From the NCBI GenBank assembly GCA_009869945.1, contig WIXG01000036.1:62001-126000 (forward strand): a stretch of 64,000 bases of DNA. The letters run 5' to 3'. The translations under genes and the position numbers were made by a program. Positions 39,913 through 53,622 of this stretch are shown in pieces. The stretch's first letter is position 1. Every line of letters begins with the position of its first letter. The notes below the pieces were generated by a model that had not been told where the DNA came from, did no database searches, and was given only the letters and a program-made list of their open reading frames with translations. The stretch comes from Mesaphorura yosii. Taxonomy: Eukaryota > Arthropoda > Collembola > Poduromorpha > Tullbergiidae.

Positions 39913-41057
39913 ATGACGGACAACGGAGATTGCAAGCATAATCAACACGGGATTTTGGAAAAGGTAAGTGCTCAAAATTACGTTTTCGCTGAATATACGT
40001 GCAATAGCCTATTTACTGCTCAGCGTGCTTGGCACGCCTTCTCTAATGACTCATTGTTCTTTAATAACTGTCTCAACAACTCTCTCTTCGACATTCACTT
40101 CCATGAAAGTAAATCTTCAACAAAGGCGTTACGAAACATCGACAACTTTAATTTAGCCAAAGATAGCTATCGAAATAACTTGCATAAATTGTATGACGTA
40201 GTTTAGCTGGAGCGTGCCGAGGTCCAGGACAGAAAAGAAGCGAGTCAGCAATAACGCAGAGTGTTTATAGTGTATTTGACGTGATTTACTTCAACCAACT
40301 AGCCCGACTCATTCGGTGACTGAGAAAATGCAGGGAAACGTACTTTGACAGTGCTACTCTTATTTCAAAAACTCAAGTATCTACATTTGTGACGATATTT
40401 GGCATAGTAGTATCGCAATCTTTAGGCACTTTAGATATTAGAGGTGCTGAGTTGATCCTAAAATGCTGAAGATACATATTGCAATATTATACCACCGTAT
40501 TTCAAAATGGTTCGCAGTCTGCACGAGGCTGGTATCTGGTTGGTTAGAGCACTTAATTGTTACGTTGCTAATTTGACAGGACACATTATTGATTTTACAT
40601 CATTCACGCTGTGTACACAGCTCGGAAGTAACATTGCCAAGCTGTGGCTGGTCTTCTGCTTTGAACCACTTTAAGATCACCATCATAAAAAAGCATGTGT
40701 CACAGACAGACGCAGCATCTTACAGTACCATCGGCAGTATAAGAGCTTGAGATATTTTTGACCTTGGCTCGTCATTTGCTGTCTCCTGCCGTTCAAATGC
40801 TGCGATAAACAATAAACATCTTTATTTAATTAGGTAGCTTGTACTTGTATGTTGTGAGTAAGGAAAATAGAAAAGTAGGTTCACAGAAACGACCAGCTCT
40901 TGACTGGAAGTGGCCACTTTATTTTGCTGCAGTGTCAGGGCTCTGTTATGGGAGTGTGCAGTACGAAAATAACAAGCGGAATCTGAAATTGATCAGAAGA
41001 TACTTACAGGGCAGAGAAGACGACGAAAGTAATGGGATTTTAGATAATGCTGACTGA
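39913..41057 (+). CDS. Small single-pass membrane protein, unidentified (73 aa)
   Basis: Two exons, 39913-39963 and 40887-41057, joined at AAG|gtaagt and acceptor ttcacag, phase 0. The 17-residue first exon starts MTDNGDCKHNQHG. The second begins KRPALDWKW and has one hydrophobic stretch (WPLYFAAVSGLCYGSVQY), then a basic helix (NNKRNLKLIRRYLQGRE) and an acidic end. The pattern resembles small mitochondrial inner-membrane or SMIM-type proteins, but I do not recognise a family. An AG acceptor at 40833 is out of frame. The 923-nt intron could hide another exon. A poly(A) signal follows at 41233. Confidence 0.55.
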
Positions 41058-41232
41058 CTGACTCTCTGACATAGTTCATCGTCTCTTTTGTGGTGTATAT
41101 CATGCCGCTACGTGACAGATCCTCTCCTCGATCAGCAATGCGAAGAATAAGAGACGTTGACGGTTATTCTTGATAAATACTTGATACATGGGCCCTGTTT
41201 AAACTCAATAGCAGTCAACTCAATATGTGGCT

Positions 41233-41238
41233 AATAAA
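41233..41238 (+). terminator. Poly(A) signal AATAAA after the small membrane-protein gene
   Basis: Canonical hexamer 176 nt after the stop codon of the 73-aa gene; a second AATAAA occurs further on, near 41322. Confidence 0.5.
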
Positions 41239-44200
41239 TTCATCCAAAAGCCATGGAATATTTTCCTCCATAAATACGCATGCAATCTGGACTTGCAACA
41301 TCATTTGGACTATAAATAGAGCAATAAAGGTCATCAATCTGTAAATAATTTTAATATCAGGGCAATCAATCAATCAATCCAAAGAGAGACAGCCGTTTTG
41401 TCACACATAGACGCTATATACCGCACGAGTTTCTTATGCAGTGGCACGAATAATAAAAGATTCAATTTACGAGCACGGGGTATTGAATCTAAATTATTGA
41501 CAGCATCTGTAGTGAAATGGGAGAAAAAAGCGAGTTGAACACGGATACGTTGTGAGAGCACCGACGTTGATACAAAGAAACTTGCTCTCTACAGTGATCA
41601 TTAATTCACTGGCAAAGCGACAAAATTGGTCTGGAAAGTCTGGATAAGACTGGACTCAAAGTGCTGCAGAGTCATGTAAACAGACAGTAGATGATAATTG
41701 ATAAAAAATAACACAATGCTTTTTTGGCATGCTGGTATGAATGGCGCATCAGCGAGGGCGAGACAGAATTGAGCTTCGATTCTCGGGCTGCTCCGATGAG
41801 CTCTCACGAGTGCTATTATAATGCAAATAACTGCTAATATTATTACTGTAGTCAAGAACAGGTCAATGGCTGTACAAATAGACCTTGGATTGCGATTTTT
41901 GTGTCAGAACAAAACACAGAGCAAAAAAGAATAGTCATACCTGGGTAGCAGACTACGCATCTGTAACTGCGTTGCAGTTGATAGTTGCTGTGTGGCCAAC
42001 CGAATAAATTTAAATTAGGGGTTTGCAACAAATGCAAAATCAGTGATCACCACGCATAAAACAAAGAAACTGTGGACCAGCAGGAAACACGCGTTGTATA
42101 AACAGTGGCTGCAACAAAAATAACCATATCATTGCAAAATGCGACGTGGTCAGGAAGCCAGCACTATTAACATTTAGTCATACTGCTCCAATTCCTCTTT
42201 CAGGGCTGATACAACGAATCGTTTTTGAATGGCTGATGTTTAAGAAAATTAAGAACATAAGGAGTCGTAAACATAAGAATTAAAACCGGGTAAACAAGAC
42301 TTTCAGTCAGCTCCGCTGTCTCGGTTTGCTCGGTCTCGGACAAATGCCTCTCAAAGAACAAAGAAACTCAAACTGGAAACTGCCAATCACTGCTGAGTAG
42401 CAGCAGAGCTGTATTGATTATCTCCATAATTTATGACATGAATCCCAAAAGCCAAAAGAATAAAACTAGAGTAAAACATCGTAATTTAATAAACTGCCGA
42501 CACTTGTGGATGTTTATGTTAGAAACTGGCGACAGTCATGAGCATGATGCAATACAAAACAAAAGAATATTGAAACTTGGTACCCGATAATGGCATTCCG
42601 TGCCACAAATCGCTGTCGTTGTTGATTTAACTTAACTTAAATAATTCATGCAAGTTAGCTGAATCGGCTGAATTATTCAATTCTAAAGCCTTGATTCCCA
42701 AGAAACTTGCCGCCGAAGAGTAGACAAAAGACGCCGGAGCGAGAAGCAGAAAAATTTACGTGGACCACTGCATGATTGATATTCGATTCTTTTCACATTT
42801 GTTATGATTACATTTGCAAGACATTAGAATTAGTCATGTGAAATCAATTATTTTCTGACGCCGCAGTATAAATTGTATGAACTTAAACGAGAGAAATAAG
42901 AACCATGGGGCCAAGAATGTCAAGATTACGACTGAGTTATAACTGTGACCGTGATGCGATTTTTGAAGTACGGCATTCGTAGCTGTTCTGGAATGCACTG
43001 GCGAGAAGCTCATCTTTGCTCTTAGCCTTGATACTTGATGTTTTCGCTGGCTCAAAGATTTAACCCCGCATAACCTTTCCTTTGTACACAAATCTTAATT
43101 CTCTTTTTTAATTCCAACGCACATCGCGTATAAATTAAGTTGGTGCTCTTCACGTACTGCTTCTGTGTGCAGATTGTAGAGAGAACTGAGAGAGCTGCTG
43201 CATATTTTACGTGATTATTGATCCTCGTGAATTGCTGATTGATTCTGAGCTAAGCCTGGCTATTGTGTGCCTACTACAGTGTAATGAATTATGTACGGTG
43301 CTTGCTACTTTGCGAAAGACGTGCAGATACGAGAGTCTTTTCGTACAACGAGCAACGAGATCAGCATGAGAAAATACGACTCAGGGATTTAATTTTATGG
43401 ATGCACATGGCACGGCAAGCGAGATCTGGATTTGGTTGGTTCGGGTTCTTGGTCGTGTTTATTAAGTTAAAGCCTCTCTAATTTCCGCTGAGGAACTCAT
43501 TCTGGACAGGCAAAGTAATCATCTGATCATATGATCTAATGAACTAACGCAGTTTAGAGTCGTTTGGTTCTGCGACTGGAAATGGACCCGTCATGATCGT
43601 AGTACTCGAGATGGAGCTCCCATTCGCTACTGTGACGACAAAGTTTGCATCGTTCGCGTTCACACATCACTCGAGTTGAGATGGAAAATGGAAATGTGCT
43701 AACTATTTGCAAACGCATCGCATCATTTAGGACATACAATTCGAATTTCCAACCATGCAGAAAATAATACGGTCACACTTTGCTGGAATGGAAAGTAACG
43801 CATTAATTAGAACTTTGTGTGAATAATTTCTTATCGTATTTACTCGCATGACACTGATGCCAGTTGCACGACTCTTTGGAATTGATTTTAAAGATATACT
43901 ACAACGCACCCCAGTTTCGTTCCAGGGCGCGTCTGTTCCGTGTTTTGTTTACTCATGCTGCCAATAACTATGATACGGGAGGTGTGCATTAATCAACGAG
44001 TAAGCTTGCGGTTACAAACTGCCGAGTTCTGCGGCCGTTTCCATTTTCGATTTACAGGGTACACACATTCCACATTTCCTCTGTTGGGACCGCATCCATC
44101 TAGAAACAACCTGCAAAAGCACGGCGTACATTATAAGCTTCTGTTCCTAGCGATTTATGAGTACACTTTTACAGACGACGACAAACCTGGCGCCCGGCGT

Positions 44201-46150
44201 CCACGAAAACGACTTTTACGTGGTTGTTCGTACACTCTTGGCTGCCACTTGTGAGAGGTGGAGGAATTGACGAGGCTGGTGGTGTGATGTCCGGAAAGAA
44301 ACTCGAAAAGGCGAAAGTAATGCCTTTTAAATCCTCACTTCCAAAGCAATTCTAAAGATTTGCGCTTGTAAGGCATGATCACATACGGAGAATTGATTGA
44401 GATGTTGTTGGGCCCCAGAGAGAGTCCATTTCATTTGTTACGCCATAATATTGTTCCATATTTCTTTCACTTTTGTCTGCAATGGTATTGTAAGACTTCA
44501 GCTCCTGTTCTGCTGAATGTCTCCACATATTTCATAAAGCTGCTGGAAAGTGGATACAGAAGCCGTACGACTGAGATCCTGGAATACTGAAAGGCGATGG
44601 GAATGGAATGGTGCTGAACGACCACAGCGCAAAGGCCTGGGTGCAGAGCAGAGTGGAAGTCATGAGAAGCCACAAACCAGTTGCCCAGAAAAGTCCAAAC
44701 TATCCAGACTGCAGACGGAGGCGAGAAGGAGTTAAAAATCATTCCAGAGATTGTTTTTATTTTAGCACCGTTCTGCTTGCGTTTTCTGTTGGCATTCCTC
44801 TTCAGTTCAGTCATGAGCAAAGCATTCATCGTCCGCCTCACGCAGCAGCCTCGGTTTCGCGTGGAGTTCCGAGTTGTTAGTACAAATTTGCGAGAGCCAG
44901 AAAAAGCTGGAACGGAAAAATCTGAGGGCAACGACAAGTGAAAGACAACATACACGTTCTGGAAAAGTGTTTAGAATCCGAGCAGAATTCATTACCATTG
45001 CCACTTCATTACAGAGCAGAGTCCGTGCACAAAGATACATAACAAGTTAGGGACGCGCTGTTGGGTTGGATTAGGATTAGTGCGGTCGGACAGAGAACGT
45101 TACAAAGTAATACTCATACCCAAAATCCACAGAATCCATATTCATAATCACAACAGTGATCGTCACGCACACGTTTGCAGTACACAGCATCCGATTGCGT
45201 AGTGGATCTGGATTTCAATCTACTTTTTATTAAAATGGTAATTAGCGTAGCCTCCTGCAACTGGTTCGTCACATAAGTTGGGACAACGGTGCTAATATAG
45301 CTAACATTAGCATTAACACATTTGAGCCCACAAATTAGGTTTAACCCTGAGACGGTAATGCGCTTTAGCTGGCTGTGTCTCATTTAAATAAGACCACTTA
45401 AGCCTAGCTGGAATAATATTTATTTAGGTACACTCAATCGTCATTAGATTTATTGCTTGTGCCGGTCGAAAGAAGATGTACAACTCTGAATAGGCCAAAG
45501 GATAGCAGATAGAACCAAATCACTCGCGTCCTCGTCCTCCACGCTCATACTCCGCTGTATTGTATATTGTATTTAGCAGTAGCAATTATACGAAAGACGA
45601 ACTGTAGCAGACGCTGAGAGCAAAGACGTTGTCTCAGTTGTCTGTCTTGTGAACCACGGCCGCAGCTTAAACACTTTAAACTTGAACGTATTCTCCGAGG
45701 TGTATTTGCATTGAGATCTTGGCCAGCACCGTGTCAGAGCCGCATCTCAAACATCATCTTCCCCTAATAGTTGGTCACAGTCAAAGTTATCTGTCATTCA
45801 TCGGTCTGCACTCGAGAAGAAATCAACACAAAGAAATTAGAAGGCGAATTAAAGAGTTGGCTCTGAATTATAATAATTACGCGACCCTAACACATTGAAT
45901 TCAAAACACGCACACTGTTTTTCTCTCGCATCAACTCAAAATAGCAAAAAATTCATCACATCATAAACAACAACATCGAATAGACCGCATCATACAATTT
46001 CATATTTGTGAACAGCTCCCTCAGTCAGTCACTCAGATTAATTCGACCCGCACGAACGTACAGCAGCTCTGCGAGTACAGCGAGTGCGAGTCGTGGTTTC
46101 TGTTTCGTTGTGATAAGCTCCACACTTGTCTAACCGCAGCAACAGTTATT
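41239..46150. other. Gene-poor stretch
   Basis: No exon with matching splice sites and coding character was seen on either strand. A short (CAAT)4 simple repeat lies at about 41363-41379. Longer open frames, such as the one on the minus strand at 44467-44955, have random-looking composition and no ATG-splice support. Confidence 0.4.
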
Positions 46151-46225
46151 CCGTGCCGGTTAATTCCTTCCAAATATTTTCCATTTCCAACTCATTTCTG
46201 CCCTAAAACAGCAAACCCGTTAAAG
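46151..46225 (+). other. Possible 5' UTR exon of NDRG
   Basis: A consensus donor (AAAG|gtaagc, gt at 46226) ends an AT/pyrimidine-rich segment on the NDRG strand, and no other plus-strand gene starts between here and 49206. The left boundary is arbitrary. It would splice to an acceptor near 49196 (cttgcaag), which is weak. Confidence 0.25.
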
Positions 46226-49205
46226 GTAAGCCGCATTTTCATCAATCATACGACCGAACGATTGCCCTTTGACTTGAGTTTTAGCTTGGACGGACGCCAG
46301 TCAAGTGCAGAAGTACACTTTAAAGTTGACTTGAACTCTTGGACGCTTAGACGCAGACCTGAGACATAAGTAGGAGGCGTTCGGGGTTTGTAGATGTGAA
46401 ACTATTCTAAATTGTTGTAAACTTTTCTTGCCCACGATTTTCATCTTGTAATTGCTTCTTGCCGGAAGTTGTCATAAACTAACTTGCAACTATTCAGACT
46501 AGACATTCGGGAGTGCGCGACCAGCTCCCATTTCAACTAGACCACCTCACTCAAGTTGCGAACATTCGCACGATTCATAATTACACCGCAGTGCGAGGAT
46601 TTTATGTTCCACGAAAAGCGTGAGCCAGTAATTGAAATTGTTGAAGGATTCGCTAATTGAATCCGGTGCCGTTGCATGTTTTCAGAGCATTTGAACATCT
46701 CTCATAACTCTTGTAAGCAAAATTTGCGCCTGCAAAGTTTTGCATACACGACTGCTGACGAACGGCGTTCGAAGACGCTGTAGGTTTTTAATAGTGGAGT
46801 GGCACGTGTGCAAAAAGTGACGGTACAAAAATAGATAGAGCATCAAGAATGTGAACTCTGAAGAGAAACAAGCAACAAGCTTCAGCATCACGTTGGCAAT
46901 GAACGAAGAATGAGTTCGCGATGTTCTTGATCTCAATCGAAGTACAACAGGTCCAAATACAGAATGTTCTTTTGCTGCCGCTGCGGTCCAATGTACGCAT
47001 TGCAGCAGACGACTGTCGTATGAAAAATTTCCACTGCACGAGGCGTCAAATTGTCAGTAAGCAAAACAAGATGCCATGCAATTAGATCGGTGCATCAAAA
47101 TCGACATAATTATCGGAACAATGCAACGAAAAAGGCAGATTTTGACCGTCAAGTTGCGGTTGCCAAGTGGAGATGAGGCACAAGGGTTGTGGAGGTCACT
47201 GGTGTATTTATAATACCAATGCTAATTCCATTTCGTCAGTCCAGTCGCTTGTGCTTGTCGCTCGCTAAAGAGATTAACTTAACTGACTTCAGGTTCTTGA
47301 ATGCTGCTGTTGCCATTCAGCATAGTACGTGATTTCTTAATGGGGCGAGGAGTTCCAGCACTACAATGACGCAACAATGACGTGCTTAAACTGTGGCTGT
47401 GTCGCTGGTACTTATTTTGAGGGCAGAGGGATACATTGTTATTGTTACCATTTGTTGCTATTATTGAGCGTAGTCTGCTTACATGAGAATAATTACAGCT
47501 CGCTCGTTGATGAAGTCGTGATCAGTGCAGAGTGTAGCAAGCGTAAAAGACCTTGAAAATTTATAATACAACGCGTCGTAATTTATCTCGCAAATGGCTG
47601 GCAGTATGGCATGGCTTGACAGGGCGAGTCTAAATCTGAATACTTGTAAGAATTCGCATGATTCTCATCATGCTCAATACGCATCTGTGTAAAGTCAAGA
47701 TTAGCACCTTCATTTGAGCGAGGTACCGCTGCGGGGAAGATTAATGTGCGGATCTCCCTGCGAGACCTGTATTCATAATCCAAAGCGTGTGTACGCACGT
47801 ATAATTAGTCCAGATGTGGTTCGCTTCGGATTCATTATGTTAAGCTCATAAAGCTCAGGTAAAGAAACGCTCATGGAGGAGAATTCTTCTTTCTTTCTGG
47901 GATTACCCTGAATGAGAAGCGAACCGAAATCCACATTGGATTGGATTGGCGGAATCGTAGATTGTAAATGGAGCACCTGAAACTCTGCTGCTATTTTGCC
48001 GCTGGAGACTAAATTAAGCATGCAAAAGCGAGATTAGTCGAGTCGAGATGCGTAGTCTCTGCTCAGTTTGCTCAGTGGTTGCGTCTGCCATGCATCAGCT
48101 GCCTGGAGGTGAAAGAAATTCCTCGCACGAGCCGATGTTACTCGCAATCCAGTGTGTTGATGTTGCCTGCCATATCCAGTTTTTATCTCGTTTTTTATAT
48201 GAGACATTACGCAAAGGCTGGTTTTATGCGTTATTGAGCATTTTGCTTATACTTCAAACATCTTGTTCATGGGAGAAATTTTGCTAAATTGATAAAGTGC
48301 CTAAGGGTCTCCTGTCTATCTCGTGCACCTTGAAATAGCGAGCAGAAAGACAAGCCTCGTAATGCAATTACCTCTACTCTGGCAATAAAGAAAAGAAAAC
48401 TGGTGAGGAGAGGAAAGGATTCAATTAACGTTGCCATTGAATTTTCGTAATAACTCTTCCACACGGTTGGAGACTAAAGACGGGACACGCTCAAGCCAAG
48501 TATGTAAGACATCGCTCAAATTATGATTAGGCTTAGCAGCTTGAAATTCACAAGTTTTTCTCACACCTTTCTTGCTTACATCACTGCACGGGTTATCAGG
48601 GATACGCGTCTTCAATGCCCTGGCCAAAGAATGCAGCTCGCAAGATCATTTCGTCTAGTCCAGGACTCTAATTACATTGACGTGCTCCAGCTGTAGCTCT
48701 GACTGCTGTTTAGTGCAATTCGCACTGGAAATACCATCATGGCTCATTAAAGTGGCTTACACATGCAGCGAGTGTTAAGCCTAACTGCCGAAGTGGTTGA
48801 ATACATAAGTTTCCCTGAACTATACTCGCAGATGCAAATTCAAGAGGAGTTCATTTGCAGGTCTCCCGTATACAAATCTACTTGATTTACTTGCAAGGTT
48901 CGGACGAATGATTGCTTTTTATTCGACTATTCTCACTATTCCACCCGTTTTTAGTAAACCGGGTGATACCGGTAACAACTCGACTTGCGCGATCCCGACA
49001 CAGGACGGCACAACAAACGTCGTGCAAGTTTTCTTTGCGCATTCAAAATGCAGACATTAACCTCTCGACTAGAACTCTGACTCTGAGAAAAGGGCATTCG
49101 GGAGGACAACACACATTTTCGTTTTTCACCATTAGAGTTTTGCTTATAGCGTCTATTGTCAATACTGTACACATACGCGTTGTATATCTCTTGCAAGATT
49201 TCAAA
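46226..49205. other. NDRG upstream region or first intron
   Basis: Nothing coding was recognised. If the 46225 donor is real this is a 3 kb 5' UTR intron; otherwise it is intergenic with the NDRG promoter at its right end. Confidence 0.3.
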
Positions 49206-52200
49206 ATGAGGAAAGCGAGCCAAGAAACCCAAAGCTATCGGAGGATGAGTCAAGATCAGATTCGCAAAAAGAGCATGGAGTATGTCCGAAGAGGAAGTAT
49301 GGACGTCAGCAAGCTTGGATCGGTAATGACTGGATGCTTAAGTGAATTTCTATCCAACATCTTTTGTAAGACTTCCCGACGACGATGAAAAAGGCAAAGT
49401 CAAAGTCTCCATGGTTATTTCATCTTGATAATCAATTGACTCGAAACGGCTGACCTTCTTGTTCGATAAATTAATGTCTTTTCACGAGTGTAAAATGATA
49501 AGCCAAAGATCTTTTTCTCAAGACGAAGCTCAAAGCCGTGTGCTTCAGAGGCTTCAAAAGCTGGTTGACTCGCCGTGAATGTCGAGTGAGAGTTGTTGAG
49601 ACATTTGCGTCAGAGAGAAGTTGAAGATGACTGGAAAAATGAACAGTATAAGTGTGTTTGTGCCTTCCCATTACAGAAGCACCTGGTGCCTACGGAGAGA
49701 TGCGGGCCTCTGAGTATTTACATTCAGGTACACTCCAACTTAATTCATGCGTCACCGCCACCATGACCTCCACGCAGGCCTCGGTAAAGTCAGACACTTG
49801 AAATTATTCCTTACAGGGCGATCTTTCTCAACAAGAAAAGAAGGCAGTCTTTTTAACAGTGCACGATTTGGGATGCAACCGTGAGTTCATTTCAGATTTA
49901 ATTCATGCCGAACATTTGCTTAGGCCAAATATGAACCATATAAAGTTGACCCTTTTGCTTGCTGTCTGCCAGATACTTCGTTCCATGACTTTGTGGAGCA
50001 TCCGTGCATGGGCGAAATCAAGGAGCGCTCCGTTTTCATTCATGTGGACATCCCAGGTCAAGAAGACAACGCCAGTGATCTCCCAGATGAGTAAGACCGA
50101 ATTTCTGTTACCATTTGCATTACTTCTGATTTGCTCCGGTGCTGATCCGAATTTTATGTTGTGTTGCACAGTTTCACTTTCCCAAGACTGCAAATGTTGG
50201 GAGAAGATTTGGTTACAGTTTTGGACTTCCTACACATCAAGTACGTAATTGGATTAGGCGAAGGTGCTGGAGCCAATGTTCTTCTTTGGTTTGGATTGAC
50301 TCATCCATCTCGAACACTGGGACTCATCTTGGTGAATGTTACCGCTGAAAAGACTCACGTCATGGACTACTTCAAAGATAAAGTACGTATCTCCAGGCAA
50401 CATAAAACATACCACAAGCCCCTTTCGAACTAGCCATTCTCTGCATGCGAGAGACACTCTAATTCTTGCCACGGTCGTTCTCTTGCATGAAACCGAGTCG
50501 TGACCATTAACAAATTCACCTCTTCTGACCTCACGACTTGTTTTATGCCCTGTAGTTCATGAATTGGAAGCTGGGGCAGATGGGTCACAATCCAACAACA
50601 GCGCAATACTTGGTTTTCCACAAATTTGGACATGTAAGTTCACTTCCAACTACAGCGATCACAAGAAATCTCTGCGTATGAAACCATCTTATGTAATCGG
50701 AAGAATGGAACTCGGCAAGCAATCGTCAGAGTTCAGAGAATTATCCTCTGACAGCGTAAACGAGGAATGTTCTCAGCAACTTCGTGATTCGTAATGCGTT
50801 AACTGACTTGACAGAAACCTTAATGAGAAATAGTGAAATGATGTTGTGATTCCCTGGATTTAAATTAACATTTATTGAGACCGTTCCAGCACTCGTCTCC
50901 AGGGACAATGTCATACGAACAGGTTACTTATAGCTGCTCTCCCCTTTTGTCTTCGCGGTGCATGCTCTTTACTGCGTTGAACTGTCGTCTTGTGTAAGAT
51001 CTGAAGCAAAGCTTGGCGGAATGCGCTCCTTAACTGAAATGATTCTATAATCTGCTCTATGCTCTTGCTGCCTGAATTAATAACAGCCATGGCGTTCGAG
51101 ACTCTGCGACGATATTGCGACGGTGTGGGTTAAGAGCCTGCTCCATTAGCTCAGGAGTTATTGTGGATGTGGTCGAAGTTTAGGCTAAATTTAGACAGGA
51201 GGCGGAAAGACAAGATATTGGTTGACAAATGTTTCTTTTTTGTATTCATGTTGCCCTTCATCAATTTTCGCCACAAAAAGAACCTTGAAGAGGTAAAGTT
51301 GGAAACAAATTTCACAAGCTCGTTTTTGTTAATTTTTGCTAATTCATGTTTTAGTTTTCTATTTAGTTTGTGCTGTTCTGCTTATCCTGTAAGCAAATCT
51401 GTTTTTCAATGTCAGGTTCATGTGCTTCAGCATAATGCTCTCAATGTTCGACAGCAGCACGTAGTATAGGTTGCTGGGTGGATGGTTCTCCCAGGCGAAT
51501 GTGCGTCTCACGCTTTGACACTGTCTCCGACTCGCTGAAGTTGGACTTTGTTTAGACGAGATGTAGAAAATGAAGTAGTCGACTAATGAAAACAAAATAC
51601 TGCCCGTATAGAAGATGAACAGTCTCCATTAACGTTACATCCCATCCCATGATAATTCGCAACTCCGCACAAACACAGCACCGAAGTGTAGCTCTCTCCC
51701 ACATCACACCTCGTGCTAGGACACACCTGAATGAGAAAAACAAAAACTCTGCGCGCTGCCAACATCTCCGCACGGGAAGTAGATCCAGGCAAAAACCGCA
51801 CCGAATGCGGCCACCACAGTCAGTCGCATTTCACAGTGCTGTTGCCCAGTAGGCTTGACTTTGCCATTAGAAAATTGCATTTTAGAACCACGACACAGTA
51901 ACGTCCTTCAAGCCGCCTCGCACTTGCACACCTGCCGCCACAACTCAGCAGAACTTGTTGCGCTTTGACCATGGCTCTGTTTTGTGGACACTTTAGTTGT
52001 CTGAATGTTTTTCTTAAGTTGCCTCTTAGCTTCTTGCACCTCATCACTTCACTCAAAACAAAACTACTTTACCAGTTGAGACAAAGTTCATTTATGCTCA
52101 CCTCCTGAGTACGAGCACCACTCGCAGCTCGCAAGTTGGTAGTTTCCGTTTCCAGTTTCCTCCAGTCTTATTTTCCACTTTCTTTTGAAAGCATCTTTCA

Positions 52201-53622
52201 AGCTCTCTTTTGCACAAACTTTTGACCAAGACAAGTAACCGGTTTTGTTGCCATTTTAAACTCAACCGAGTCAATCGTTGGTGGATGGAATTTTAGTGCA
52301 ATGCAACTTGACGCAGAGTACATATTTGGGAATTGATGCACCCTACTCGTATATAAAAATTGAAATTTGAAATGCATGACTTCAACCCGAATAACCTCAA
52401 GGCATTCATCGTACATTCTTCGTATCGTAGTTGGTTGGAACTAATCACGCGCCACACCACGTACTTTGTGCAATTTTTGATCCCCGTGCATGGGTATGAG
52501 CAGCAGACGCCACCGTAGTCAAGTTCCAGCAAAAGTAGTCTAATTTTGACTAGTCGTCCATGATTTTGGCTAATTAATTGGTTTCCTGAAACCCACTCAA
52601 CACACCTCTGACATGGAGACACTTGAGACTTTATTAGAATTAGAAGATAGAAGCGTAGACCTTAGCAAGTATTGACTTGAGTCGTAGTTGATTTAGTTAC
52701 TCTTACTCGTCCGTGGAGTTTAGAGTAGAGCAGGTGAAATTTTGAACGCTTTTTAGTCTGCTGTTTACTTACAACTGAAAGCAGAATCCAGCTGATCTTA
52801 ACACTTGATGCAGTAATTCCATTTATTGTCTCAGTATTCATTATCTAATAATTTTTTATGTCATTAGTTGATACATATTTGTCACGTAGTTCCGCTGCTC
52901 CCCTCTGCGCTGTTATGAACGCTGTCTTTCTTTAATTCTATGCAGCAACTTAAAGACGAGGAGATCTTGAAGGATCGTGAGAAGACAATTCAAGATTACC
53001 AGGCTAAATTGAAGACAGCAATCAATCCGAAGAACTTGAAGCTTTATGTCGATGCGTTTCTCAAGTTAGTGCGGGTCCAAAGTATTTTGAGATGATGCAA
53101 TGATCGTTCAATTGACTAAAATGCTTCTTTCATTTTTTTAGCCGCAAAGACATGACTGGAGCTTTGATCAAGAATCTGAAAGTGGACACATTGCTTCTGG
53201 CTGGAACGAAGGGATCTTACGAGTCTGCAGTTCAGCACTTGCACACTCTGATGGACAAACAGAGGACTCAGCTTCTCATCATCGATGATGTCGGAGATGC
53301 TATCAACGAGGCTGTAAGTTTTACTCCATTCATACTTTTGGGCTAAACCACGGCTGGCGATTCGATTAACTCGTGTGTAATCTTGACATTTGCCTTTCAG
53401 CCGGAGAAGGTGGCTCAGAGCATTTTGCTCTTCTGCAAGGGTCAGGGCATGCTGACGTCGGTGACAATGCCTGGAGTTGAGAGACAAAGAACATTTTCTG
53501 GCGGAGCCGAGGAAACTCCGGCGTCACTGCTCAGACAGCGAACCATGAGCATGGAAGAGTATGACAAACCCAATATTCGACGACTATCCATCACTGCTAT
53601 CCAACAAAAGCCCGGCGAGTAA
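49206..53622 (+). CDS. NDRG: NDRG family protein (N-myc downstream-regulated, alpha/beta-hydrolase fold)
   Basis: Nine exons, 49206-49322, 49677-49727, 49817-49880, 49973-50090, 50172-50382, 50556-50633, 52946-53064, 53142-53313 and 53401-53622, give 383 aa. The core follows the NDRG pattern: FLTVHDLGCNH, FIHVDIPGQEDNASDLPDD, FTFPRLQMLGEDLV, then IGLGEGAGANVLLWFGLTHP. The nucleophile elbow reads G-E-G-A-G with no catalytic serine, as is usual for this non-enzymatic family. The sequence looks closest to the ecdysozoan (C. elegans ZK1073.1-like) branch as I recall it. The N-terminal 39 residues are basic and carry three Arg-directed kinase motifs (RRMS, RKKS, RRGS). The tail has RQRTMSM, an SGK/Akt-type RxRxxS site, and RRLS. 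The 2.3 kb intron after FHKFGH contains no recognised gene. The family is linked to stress and growth signalling. Confidence 0.93.

Noticed and set aside
41363-41379. (CAAT)n simple repeat
   Set aside because: Only about four units; ordinary microsatellite, not a CRISPR or regulatory array.
44467-44955. 162-codon open frame on the minus strand
   Set aside because: Random-looking composition, no supporting splice sites, no recognised motif; overlapping frames on the other strand are equally open.
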